Part shown: positions 6,758 through 12,433 of the stretch, piece by piece
Layout: the number at the start of each line of letters is the position of its first letter
Numbering within the stretch: position 1 is the stretch's first letter
Source: Rubrobacteraceae bacterium
Lineage (GTDB): Bacteria > Actinomycetota > Rubrobacteria > Rubrobacterales > Rubrobacteraceae
NCBI GenBank assembly: GCA_030447045.1
Contig: JAUJMB010000040.1
Span: forward strand, 1-12,433
Length of the DNA stretch: 12,433 nucleotides
Direction: 5' to 3'
Translations under genes and position numbers: made by a program
Notes under the pieces: generated by a model
Seen by the model: only the letters and a program-made list of their open reading frames with translations
Told to the model about the DNA's origin: nothing
The model's database searches: none

Positions 6758-8284
6758 TCAAGAAGCGTTCCCCTGGCGCCCGCTTATGTCTGCCGTCACG
6801 ATCCGGCCCAGCGCCCCCCCGGACTGGTCCTGCGCCTGCACGCCGACGTAGGGCTCCGCGGTCTCCACCTCGATGACGGTCTCGAAGCCGTGACGGGAGA
6901 CGGACTCTACGATCTCCAGCTCCTCGGGCCCCGGCCCGGCCAGGACCTGCCAGGCCGCCACCTCGGTGGCCCCGTTCCAGCTCGCGTAGAGCGTCACCTT
7001 CCCGCCCTTTCCGCCCCCGACGGAAACGGTGGGGTCGCCGTCGGGCCGGCCGCTCCACGGCAGCCGGAAGGCCCGGTACGACTCCCCCCACGGCGCGAAG
7101 GCGGCGTGGTAGAGGAGCTCCCCGTCCTTCGTGAACTCCGAGAAGTAAGGCTCGCTGCCCCACCCGACAAAGACGTTCCCGTTCGGCAGCACCTGCACGT
7201 TGCCCTGGGTGTCCGCGATGGGCATCCCGCCGGGCGCGAAGTACTCGCGCACCAGGCGCGCCGTCATCGCCTCCTGGTCCACCTCCAGCACCACCGCCCT
7301 CGAACGGTCCTCCTCGTTCTTCGGCCCGTAGTTGTCGAAGAGGGTGATGGCGCCGTCGGGCTGGCGGCGGGCGTCGTGCTGGTAGGCGAAGTCCGCCCCC
7401 TCCCCCATCTCGAAGTCGTTTCTCTTGCCCCCGAGCCTCCAGACGACCTCCCCCGTGCGGCGGTCTATCTTGTAGACGCCGGACGTCCTGCGGGCGGAGA
7501 CGAGCAGGTGGTCCTCGCCGTCCTCCTCTACGGAGTTTATGTGGAAGTAGTCGAAGCGGTTCGTGGGGTCGTTCGGGGGGGTATAGAAGGACTCCCCGAC
7601 GTCCACGTGCTCCAGGCTGTGCCACTCGAAGAGGACCTGGCCGCCCTCGACGTCTATCTCCTGGACTATGCCGTCGAGGATGAGGCCGTCCCGGGGTCCG
7701 CCGTAGGGGGAGAGGTCCATCGGCTTCTCGGCGTAGATCGTCACCAGTGCGGTGCCGCGCGGCGTGAGGTGGAACTCGTGGTGGTCGCCCGGGTAGCCGT
7801 TGCCAGCCCGCACCCGCGCAACCTCCCTGTAGGACTCGTCGAAGATCACATACTCGCCGTCCCCGTAGCCGCCGTGTACGCCCTCCCACCACGTAAGGAC
7901 CGGCCGGCCCCGGTAGCTCTGCGCCTTGAAGTCCATGGTGTCGGGCTCGCCCGGTGGGGCCGGGTGGAACCAGACGGGCTGGCCGTCGTTGTCCAAGATC
8001 ATGGGCCCATCCTGGCCCGGCCCCGTCTCGTCCGGGTCCTTTTTGGGCGCGAGGAAGATGTAGCCGGGGTAAGTCCCGCGCCGGTTCTCCAGCACGCGCA
8101 CGGCCGGCGGATGCAGGTCGGGGCGGGACCTGAAGGTCCAAGCCTCCGCCGGCCGGGCGTGGGACGAGGCGCTCGCCCGGCTTGGCTCTGTCAAACGGCA
8201 GCCAGCCAGGCCCGTCAGCGCCAACCCGCCGACGCCCGCGGCCGCGGCCGCGAGAAACCCGCGCCGCGTGGTCTTCTCTCCCAA
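6758..8284 (-). CDS. Arylsulfotransferase-like (ASST) Tat-exported lipoprotein
   Basis: A 508-residue protein starting with a twin-arginine signal, TTRRGFLAAAAAG (5-17), and a lipobox LAGC with C29 as the lipidation site, so it should be folded in the cytoplasm, exported by Tat and anchored outside. The rest is a beta-propeller with repeated VWFHPA, YVIFDESYREV, VQEIDVEGGQVLFEW and GVYKIDRRTGEVVWRL blades, matching the Arylsulfotran_2 type of ASST family. Histidines sit in GDHHEFHL (168-172), DYFHINS (248) and AYQHDAR (303), the kind of places where E. coli ASST has its catalytic histidine and helper residues. Known ASSTs move sulfate from one phenolic ester to another; activity of this subgroup is unproven. 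The start is TTG at 8284 with GGAG seven bases upstream and a good promoter further up. First gene of a probable two-gene unit. Confidence 0.8.
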   Translation of the reverse strand: MGEKTTRRGFLAAAAAGVGGLALTGLAGCRLTEPSRASASSHARPAEAWTFRSRPDLHPPAVRVLENRRGTYPGYIFLAPKKDPDETGPGQDGPMILDNDGQPVWFHPAPPGEPDTMDFKAQSYRGRPVLTWWEGVHGGYGDGEYVIFDESYREVARVRAGNGYPGDHHEFHLTPRGTALVTIYAEKPMDLSPYGGPRDGLILDGIVQEIDVEGGQVLFEWHSLEHVDVGESFYTPPNDPTNRFDYFHINSVEEDGEDHLLVSARRTSGVYKIDRRTGEVVWRLGGKRNDFEMGEGADFAYQHDARRQPDGAITLFDNYGPKNEEDRSRAVVLEVDQEAMTARLVREYFAPGGMPIADTQGNVQVLPNGNVFVGWGSEPYFSEFTKDGELLYHAAFAPWGESYRAFRLPWSGRPDGDPTVSVGGGKGGKVTLYASWNGATEVAAWQVLAGPGPEELEIVESVSRHGFETVIEVETAEPYVGVQAQDQSGGALGRIVTADISGRQGNAS

Positions 8285-8338
8285 CTACCGGCTCCTCTCC
8301 GTCGCTCGTAGACGCCTCGCCCGTAACGGCACCCCGAA

Positions 8339-8369
8339 ACTATACGTCAACACCGGCCGGATGGGTCAA
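8339..8369 (-). promoter_or_regulatory. Promoter of the arylsulfotransferase-like gene
   Basis: On the minus strand TTGACC (8369-8364) and TATAGT (8344-8339) each match five of six consensus bases, with a 19-base spacer, slightly longer than ideal. Transcription would start near 8332, leaving a leader of about 48 bases that contains the GGAG ribosome binding site at 8292-8295. This is the strongest classical promoter in the window. Confidence 0.5.
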
Positions 8370-8405
8370 GGTTCGGCAGTTCCCGCGCCTCCGCCGGTAT
8401 TCGGG

Positions 8406-8414
8406 TGTTAAGCT
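8406..8414 (+). promoter_or_regulatory. Extended -10 element of the UbiB-like gene, leaderless start
   Basis: TGT-TAAGCT is followed by six bases and the ATG at 8421. This is the same TANNNT-N6-ATG geometry as at ychF and at the 1525 gene, again without a Shine-Dalgarno or a clear -35. Confidence 0.4.
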
Positions 8415-8420
8415 TGCGCG

Positions 8421-9989
8421 ATGGAGAAGGTCACGGGCGGCGCGCCGGAGAGCCCGACCCGCAGGGCGGCCAGGATCGCGCGGGTCGGGGCCCGCTACGG
8501 GTTCGGCTTCGTGTTCGGAGGCCGCCTGCCCCGCCGCCGGGCCGACGCCGGGCGCATCGGCCCGCGGCTGCGCCTCTCCCTGGAGGAGCTCGGCCCCACC
8601 TTCGCCGAGTTCGGGAGGTTCCTCTCCGCCAGGGGCGACCTGATCCCCCCGGACGTGGCGGCGGAGCTCGCCCGCGCCGCAGCCCCGGCCGCCCCGATCC
8701 CCTTCGCCGAGACGCGGGCCGCCGTAGAGCGCGAGCTGGACAACACCCTGGAGCGCCTCTTCGTCCGCTTCGAGGAGGTGCCCGCGAGGACGGGGCCGTT
8801 CACCCAGGCCCACAGGGCGGTGCTCCCGGGGGAGAGGCCGGCGCTCGTGGTCGTGGACCGGCCCGGCATCCGCCGCGACCTGCTGGCGATGCGGCCCGTG
8901 GCGGACCTCACGCGGCGCAGGATCGGCCCGCGGCTGCCGCTGGACCCCAACCTCGCCGTCTCCGAGTTCACCGCCCACGTCAACCACCGCAGGGACATGT
9001 TCTTCGCCGCCAGAATCTCGCGCCGCCTGCGGGAGCTAGACGGCTTCGCCCTCCGCGTACCGGAGGTCTACCGCAGCCTCTCCACCGGCCGCTGCGTCAC
9101 CTTCGAGGCGCCGGCCGACCCGAGGCCCCTCGACGAGCCCACAGACCGGAAGGTCTCCGAAGCCCTCGTGCGTCTCGCCCTGGCCGAGGGCATCTTCCTC
9201 GCCGACCCCTCGCCGGGGCGCTTCGCCGTGGACGGCGCCACCGGCGACGTATGGCTCCTGGACCCGACGGAGGCCTTCGCGCTCGACCCCGAGAGGCTAC
9301 GCGGGGTGGCCGAGGTGCTGGCGGCCGTCAGGCGGGGGGACGTGGACGGGATCGTGCGCGCCCTGCCGCTCGCCGGGGGCTCCGTCCCCCGCGCCGACGC
9401 CGACCTCCGCCGCGAGCTCCGGGAGACTCTAGGCTCGCTCGGGGGGCCGCTGTGGGAGGAGCACTCGCTGGCGGTGGTGCGGGCGCGGACGCTGGAGGCC
9501 CTGCGCCGCGGCGGCGCGAAGCTGCACGACGAGGTCGCCCAGGCGGCCCACGCCGTGGTCGCGGCCGAGGCTCTCTCCGGCAAGGAGACGCGGGCGGCCG
9601 TCGAGGCGGCGGAGGCGCTCGTCTCCCTCCACAGGGACCCGGCCCGCGTGGCGGTCCGGACGGCGCGCAGGCTCGCCCAGCCCGACACCTTCGCAGACTA
9701 CCCGCGCCAGGTGCACGCGCTGCTCGACGAGCTCAAGGACGGCGAGGTCGAGATCCGCTTCCGCCACGCGGGCCTCGACGACCTGATCGGACGCGTCGAC
9801 ATCCTCGCCAACCGGCTCGTCTTCGCCCTCCTGATAGCCGCCCTCATCATCGGCTCCTCCATGCTCGGCATCTTCGTCGAGGGACTCCAGATCCTCGGCG
9901 TCAGCGTCTTCGGCCTCGTCGGCTTCGTCTTCGCCGCCGTCCTGGGCCTCCTGCTGCTCGTCGGCATCATCCGCTCCGGCCGACTTTGA
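8421..9989 (+). CDS. UbiB/ABC1-family protein with degenerate kinase motifs (probable pseudokinase)
   Basis: A 522-residue protein with the full layout of the UbiB/ABC1/AarF atypical kinase family: the N-terminal LGPTFAEFGRFLSARGDLIPPDVAAEL (in parts 57-84), the F-A-E-T-R helix, the loop before HRAVL (131-135), the DRPGI strand (146-150), the region LADPSPGR (260-267), WLLDP (278-282), and two C-terminal membrane helices (about 464-485 and 491-516) ending in IIRSG. Key residues are changed. KxGQ is EFGR (63-66), the VAVK lysine is V144, HADPHPGN is LADPSPGR with asparagine replaced by R267, and DFG is DPT (281-283); only D262 and D281 remain. Canonical family members act in quinone or lipid metabolism at the membrane and need these residues for ATP use, so this one is likely inactive or altered. 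Leaderless ATG at 8421. The flavin reductase-like gene follows 44 bases after. Confidence 0.8.
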   Translation: MEKVTGGAPESPTRRAARIARVGARYGFGFVFGGRLPRRRADAGRIGPRLRLSLEELGPTFAEFGRFLSARGDLIPPDVAAELARAAAPAAPIPFAETRAAVERELDNTLERLFVRFEEVPARTGPFTQAHRAVLPGERPALVVVDRPGIRRDLLAMRPVADLTRRRIGPRLPLDPNLAVSEFTAHVNHRRDMFFAARISRRLRELDGFALRVPEVYRSLSTGRCVTFEAPADPRPLDEPTDRKVSEALVRLALAEGIFLADPSPGRFAVDGATGDVWLLDPTEAFALDPERLRGVAEVLAAVRRGDVDGIVRALPLAGGSVPRADADLRRELRETLGSLGGPLWEEHSLAVVRARTLEALRRGGAKLHDEVAQAAHAVVAAEALSGKETRAAVEAAEALVSLHRDPARVAVRTARRLAQPDTFADYPRQVHALLDELKDGEVEIRFRHAGLDDLIGRVDILANRLVFALLIAALIIGSSMLGIFVEGLQILGVSVFGLVGFVFAAVLGLLLLVGIIRSGRL

Positions 9990-10033
9990 CCGGCCGAGAG
10001 CCCCCGTAGGCGCCGTGCTAACAAGGAGCGAGC

Positions 10034-10510
10034 GTGGAACGGACGCGGAGCGAGATCCTCAAGACCATCCCCTACGGCTTCTACATCACGGGCGTGGTTG
10101 GCGCGGACGGGGAGGCGAACGGGTTCACCACCTGCTGGGTCTCGCAGGTCTCTTTCGAGCCGCAGCAGGTGGTGGTCGTGGTCCGCAGGGACCAGCACAC
10201 CCACGAGCTCATGGAGCAGGGCGGCGTCCTCTCCCTGAACTTCCTCGACACGGAGCAGGAGGACCTCGCCCGCCGCTTCACAGAGCCCCTACCGCCCGGG
10301 GACGGCGCGGTCGGCGTCCCGGCCTACACCACGGGGGAGACCGGGGCCCCGCTCTTCGGGGAGGCCTTCGCCCACCTCGGGTGCCGCGTCGTGGGAAAGA
10401 TGGAGGCCGGGGACCACACCGTCTACCTGGGCGAAATCGCCTCCGCGAACCTCCGCCGCCCCGCCGACATCCTCACCGACCTCGACACCCCCATGGAGTA
10501 CGGGGGCTGA
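10034..10510 (+). CDS. Flavin reductase-like FMN-binding split-barrel protein
   Basis: A 158-residue protein of the flavin reductase-like domain family (flavoredoxin / NADH:FMN oxidoreductase type). It has the N-terminal KTIPYGFYITG (10-20), then NGFTTCWVSQVSFEPQQVVVVV (in parts 29-50), where the S/T-rich FTTCWVSQ segment is the FMN phosphate-contact region in relatives, and HTHELMEQGGVLSLNFL (55-71). The C-terminal half has HLGCRVVGKMEAGDHTVYLGEI, the second half of the barrel. Proteins of this type bind FMN as a dimer and pass electrons from NAD(P)H or another carrier; the partner here is unknown. The start is GTG at 10034 with AAGGAG five bases upstream. It lies 44 bases after the UbiB-like gene on the same strand and may be co-transcribed with it. 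Confidence 0.85.
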   Translation: MERTRSEILKTIPYGFYITGVVGADGEANGFTTCWVSQVSFEPQQVVVVVRRDQHTHELMEQGGVLSLNFLDTEQEDLARRFTEPLPPGDGAVGVPAYTTGETGAPLFGEAFAHLGCRVVGKMEAGDHTVYLGEIASANLRRPADILTDLDTPMEYGG

Positions 10511-10587
10511 ACAACCCCACCTAAAGACCCCAACCCCAGAGGCCGACAAAGGAGGGAACGGAACGCGGCTACGGAAGCGGGGCGAAC

Positions 10588-10692
10588 GTGGACGAGGGTA
10601 GCGGGACGAGGGGTATGCACGGCAGGGTCGCGCGCGTTCTCTCGGGCGAGCGCGGCTTCACGCTCATAGAGTTGCTCGTCGTGGTAACGATG
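10588..10692 (+). pseudogene. Type IV prepilin gene interrupted after its N-terminal helix start
   Basis: Only the 5' part of a prepilin gene is present. From GTG at 10588 (or ATG at 10615, residue 10) the frame reads a basic leader ending LSGERG, then mature FTLIELLVVVT, with prepilin peptidase cleavage after G23 and the conserved glutamate at mature position 5. In type IV pilins and ComGC/GspG proteins this continues as an isoleucine/alanine-rich helix; here it changes after about codon 34 into MPFGKRLSLGAPPPSS, which is the antisense of the recombinase tail, and ends at 10815 as a 75-residue hybrid. The change falls inside the most conserved part of the pilin helix, so the gene has been cut by insertion, not by decay. 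An orphan AAAGGAGGG at 10548-10555 is too far from either start. The missing 3' part should lie beyond the right edge of the window. Confidence 0.8.
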
Positions 10693-10706
10693 CCGTTTGG
10701 CAAACG
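10657..10706. other. Attachment-site junction (attL or attR) of the integrative element
   Basis: Left of about 10690 the sequence is prepilin coding; right of it is element DNA with the recombinase gene running to the junction. The crossover probably lies within 10686-10693, because the pilin reading still fits to codon T34 (10687-10689) and fails at codon 36. Just inside the element is a perfect 13-base palindrome, CGTTTG-G-CAAACG (10694-10706), which may be part of the recombinase binding arm. The second copy of the core cannot be seen because the other end is outside the window. Confidence 0.55.
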
Positions 10707-12400
10707 TCTGTCCCTTGGGGCGCCCCCGCCCAGCTCACCTCGACGGTGCCGTCGGCCCCGATGGCGGCCTGGAGGCGCAGCAGCTTGTACCACTGCTGCC
10801 TCTCCTCTGGCGTGAGTGAGTCGAGGACCTCGGGCGCCATTGCCTCCAAGGAATCGACGAGTGCGTCCCGGTCGCGCTCCATGTCCCTGACGCGCTCCTC
10901 CTGCCCGCGCACGGCGGCGAGCTCGCGCTCCGCGATCCCGCGGGTTTCCTCAAGTTCTGCCAGCCTCGCTCGCAGCTCGTCGAGGGTTATGAGGTCGCCG
11001 GCGGCCATCTCCTGGTAGCGGGCGCGCTTGCGGTCAACCTCCGCGAGCTTCTCCGCCCATCGCCCGGCTTCCTTGCCCGGGTCCCCCCGCGTGCCCTTCT
11101 CCAGCTCGATCATGCGGTCGATGTCGGCGCGAAGCCCTTCGGGGTCCTTCATCACGCCCGAGACGTACTCCCAAACGAGCGGCTCCACGCGGTCCACGCG
11201 GTGGGCCTTGCGGTTGGGACACGACTTATAGTCGTAATCGACGCTGACCCTGGAGCAGTGGTAGTAGAAGCTGATCTTCTTCCCCTCGGTGCGCCGCCCG
11301 CCGCCGTGCGAGGTAAGGCAGCGCATCGCCCAGCCGCACTCCGCGCATCGGGCGAGGCCGCCCGAGAGCTGCCACTCCCGCCTGCCGGCCTGCGAGAACT
11401 TCTTGTTGTCCCTGATAGCGTCTCTCGCCAGATCCACCCACTCGCGTGGAATACCGGAGTCGGGTATTGGGACGGCGATCCATTCGGCCTCCGGCCTCGG
11501 CGTGATCTTGGCGCGCTTTTTGTAGGTCTTCCCATCGGGGCCGTTGACGGCCACCTGGTACCTCTTCGTCCGACGCCTGTTGAACCACCAGATGCCGTAG
11601 CGCTTCCCCGGATCGAGCCGGTCGGCCACCTCCCGCGCCATCTGCCCCTTGGCGACGAGGGCCTCTATCTCTTCCCAGGTGTGCGGCCGGTAGGCGTCGT
11701 CGTTAACCGCTTCTCGGATAAAGAACTGGCCCCAGATGCTCTTTCCTTCGGGAGTGGGCAGTCCCTCCCGCTCGAAGACCTTCTTCACGCCCCGGATAGC
11801 GACGCCCTCGGCGCCGATCATGCGGAAGATGCGCCCCACGACGTCCATCGTCTCCTCTTCTACCTCGTAGGCGTCCCTCGACGCGCTGTAGCGGAAACCG
11901 AAGTGCGGGCGCTTGGTCGCGATCACCTTGCCCTCCCGCGCCTTCCTGAGCTTCCCTCGGCGGCTGCGCTCCGCGATCTTGAGCCGCTCGTAGCGCGCAA
12001 TCTGATCGAGAATGCCAGTCGTCAGCTCCCCTTCCGGGCTCCCGTCCGCGCGGTCGTTGAGTGCTCGCAGCTCGGTGCCGAGCTCGGAAAATTCCTCTCG
12101 CAGGTAGAAGAGGTAGGCGGGCTCCCGGGCGAAGCGGTCGCGATCCTGAGCCAACACTACGGAAACGCCCCCGACGGCCACCAGGTCCCGCACACGGTCC
12201 ATGCCCGGCCTCTCCAGGCTCGCCCCACTCTGGCCGGGATCTGACACCTCTTCGAGAACCTCGTAGCCCTCGCGCGCCGCGTACTCGCGGAGGGCTTCGG
12301 CCTGCTGCGCCAGTGAGTAGCCACTCCTAGCCTGCTCATCCGTCGAGACACGAGCGTAGAGGATGGCCCGCTTGGGGCCGTGGCCGTTCGTGTTAGGCAT
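10664..12400 (-). CDS. Large serine recombinase (site-specific integrase)
   Basis: A 578-residue recombinase with the full large-serine-integrase layout. The resolvase domain (about 11-155) has ILYARVSTDEQ with the nucleophile S19, the GYSLAQQAEALREYA helix, and QDRDRFARE (85-93) with the active-site arginines. The recombinase domain follows (about 160-335), then a zinc ribbon (C352xxC355, C382, C394) and a long charged coiled coil (about 440-525) inserted in the C-terminal DNA-binding region. These proteins integrate circular DNA at attB by 2-bp staggered cuts and need a recombination directionality factor for excision. The ATG at 12400 is preceded by GGAGG with a six-base gap. The last eight residues (571-578, SLPRRATL) and the stop are encoded by DNA that belongs to the prepilin gene, so the integrated C-terminus differs from that in the circular form. 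Confidence 0.93.
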   Translation of the reverse strand: MPNTNGHGPKRAILYARVSTDEQARSGYSLAQQAEALREYAAREGYEVLEEVSDPGQSGASLERPGMDRVRDLVAVGGVSVVLAQDRDRFAREPAYLFYLREEFSELGTELRALNDRADGSPEGELTTGILDQIARYERLKIAERSRRGKLRKAREGKVIATKRPHFGFRYSASRDAYEVEEETMDVVGRIFRMIGAEGVAIRGVKKVFEREGLPTPEGKSIWGQFFIREAVNDDAYRPHTWEEIEALVAKGQMAREVADRLDPGKRYGIWWFNRRRTKRYQVAVNGPDGKTYKKRAKITPRPEAEWIAVPIPDSGIPREWVDLARDAIRDNKKFSQAGRREWQLSGGLARCAECGWAMRCLTSHGGGRRTEGKKISFYYHCSRVSVDYDYKSCPNRKAHRVDRVEPLVWEYVSGVMKDPEGLRADIDRMIELEKGTRGDPGKEAGRWAEKLAEVDRKRARYQEMAAGDLITLDELRARLAELEETRGIAERELAAVRGQEERVRDMERDRDALVDSLEAMAPEVLDSLTPEERQQWYKLLRLQAAIGADGTVEVSWAGAPQGTDVCQTASLPRRATL

Positions 12401-12433
12401 CGGGAACCTCCGTCTTAACGAGTTCCTCTGGCT
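10690..12433 (-). mobile_element. One end of an integrative element or prophage (partial)
   Basis: The element begins at the junction inside the prepilin gene and continues past the right edge; only its large serine recombinase is in view. Its size and cargo are unknown. The coding DNA here looks somewhat less GC-extreme and uses more A/T-ending codons than the neighbouring host genes, in keeping with transfer, though I have not computed this. A prophage, an integrative conjugative element or a smaller integrated element are all possible. Confidence 0.7.
12407..12411 (-). promoter_or_regulatory. Shine-Dalgarno GGAGG of the recombinase gene
   Basis: GGAGG on the minus strand lies six bases before the ATG at 12400 and fixes that start. 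A TAA (12417-12415) just upstream closes any frame coming from the right, so another element gene may end here, but too little is visible to call it. Confidence 0.6.

Noticed and set aside
4528..6876. Open plus-strand frame of 782 codons
   Set aside because: It is antisense to the polytopic membrane protein gene and is rich in charged, low-complexity residues (R, E, D, G, Q). Such frames arise from strong GC bias at the third codon position of the real gene.
6431..8311. Open plus-strand frame of 626 codons
   Set aside because: Antisense to the arylsulfotransferase-like gene, which has a clear Tat signal, lipobox and family motifs. No motifs or start signals support the antisense frame.
9974..9996. 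CGGCC/GGCCG inverted repeat around the UbiB-like stop codon as a terminator
   Set aside because: It is short, overlaps the coding end and has no T-run; such GC palindromes are expected by chance in this composition.
8405..10009. Frame of 534 codons overlapping the UbiB-like gene in another plus-strand phase
   Set aside because: It consists of arginine/proline/glycine-rich low-complexity sequence, while the 8421 frame shows the UbiB layout and membrane helices.
10548..10555. Strong Shine-Dalgarno AAAGGAGGG upstream of the prepilin gene
   Set aside because: No ATG, GTG or TTG follows within a working distance; the first is 32 bases away, so it does not decide a start.
10588..10815. Complete 75-residue protein reading through the junction
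   Set aside because: Residues after about 35 are the antisense of the recombinase tail. It may be translated as a hybrid, but it is not a native gene.
12415..12433. End of a gene upstream of the recombinase (stop TAA at 12417-12415)
   Set aside because: Only five codons are visible before the window edge, too few to call a gene.

Overview
The window is very GC-rich, with strong codon bias and long spurious antisense ORFs. Its gene content (Tat-exported lipoprotein, leaderless start regions, type IV pilus minor pilins in a Gram-positive-like setting) best fits a deep-branching actinobacterium such as Rubrobacter. That placement is an inference from style and content, not from a marker gene search. 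No stretch longer than 300 bases lacks a gene, and I found no rRNA, tRNA, CRISPR array or convincing intrinsic terminator.

Layout. Bases 1-8284 are all on the minus strand; in order of transcription (right to left) they run: a Tat/lipobox arylsulfotransferase-like protein (8284-6758), a large polytopic membrane protein resembling GT-C glycosyltransferases (6723-4594), a glyoxalase I (4516-4133), a four-gene minor pilin operon fimT/pilV/pilW/pilX-like (4100-1909) with overlapping starts and stops, a small Cys4 zinc-ribbon-like protein (about 1784-1563), a small glycine-rich membrane protein (1525-1091) and the start of ychF (940 to the left edge). A divergent region at 8285-8420 then switches to the plus strand: a UbiB/ABC1-family protein whose kinase residues have largely been lost (8421-9989), a flavin-reductase-like split-barrel protein (10034-10510), and the first part of a type IV prepilin gene (10588 to about 10692).

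The most notable feature is at about 10690. The prepilin gene is cut inside its conserved N-terminal hydrophobic helix, and foreign DNA begins there. A 578-residue large serine recombinase (12400-10664, minus) reads toward and across the junction, so its last eight codons and its stop lie in the pilin gene. This is one end (attL or attR) of an integrative element whose other end, and presumably the rest of the pilin gene, lie beyond the right edge. The same genome therefore carries an apparently intact minor pilin operon and a prepilin gene split by an element, which could act as an excision-controlled switch (inference).

Regulation visible in the sequence: three genes (ychF, the 1525 membrane protein, the UbiB-like gene) have a TANNNT hexamer exactly six bases before the ATG and no Shine-Dalgarno, as expected for leaderless transcripts; others (glyoxalase, arylsulfotransferase, flavin reductase, recombinase) have clear Shine-Dalgarno sequences. 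An 11-bp-phased direct repeat sits just upstream of a candidate promoter for the zinc-ribbon gene.
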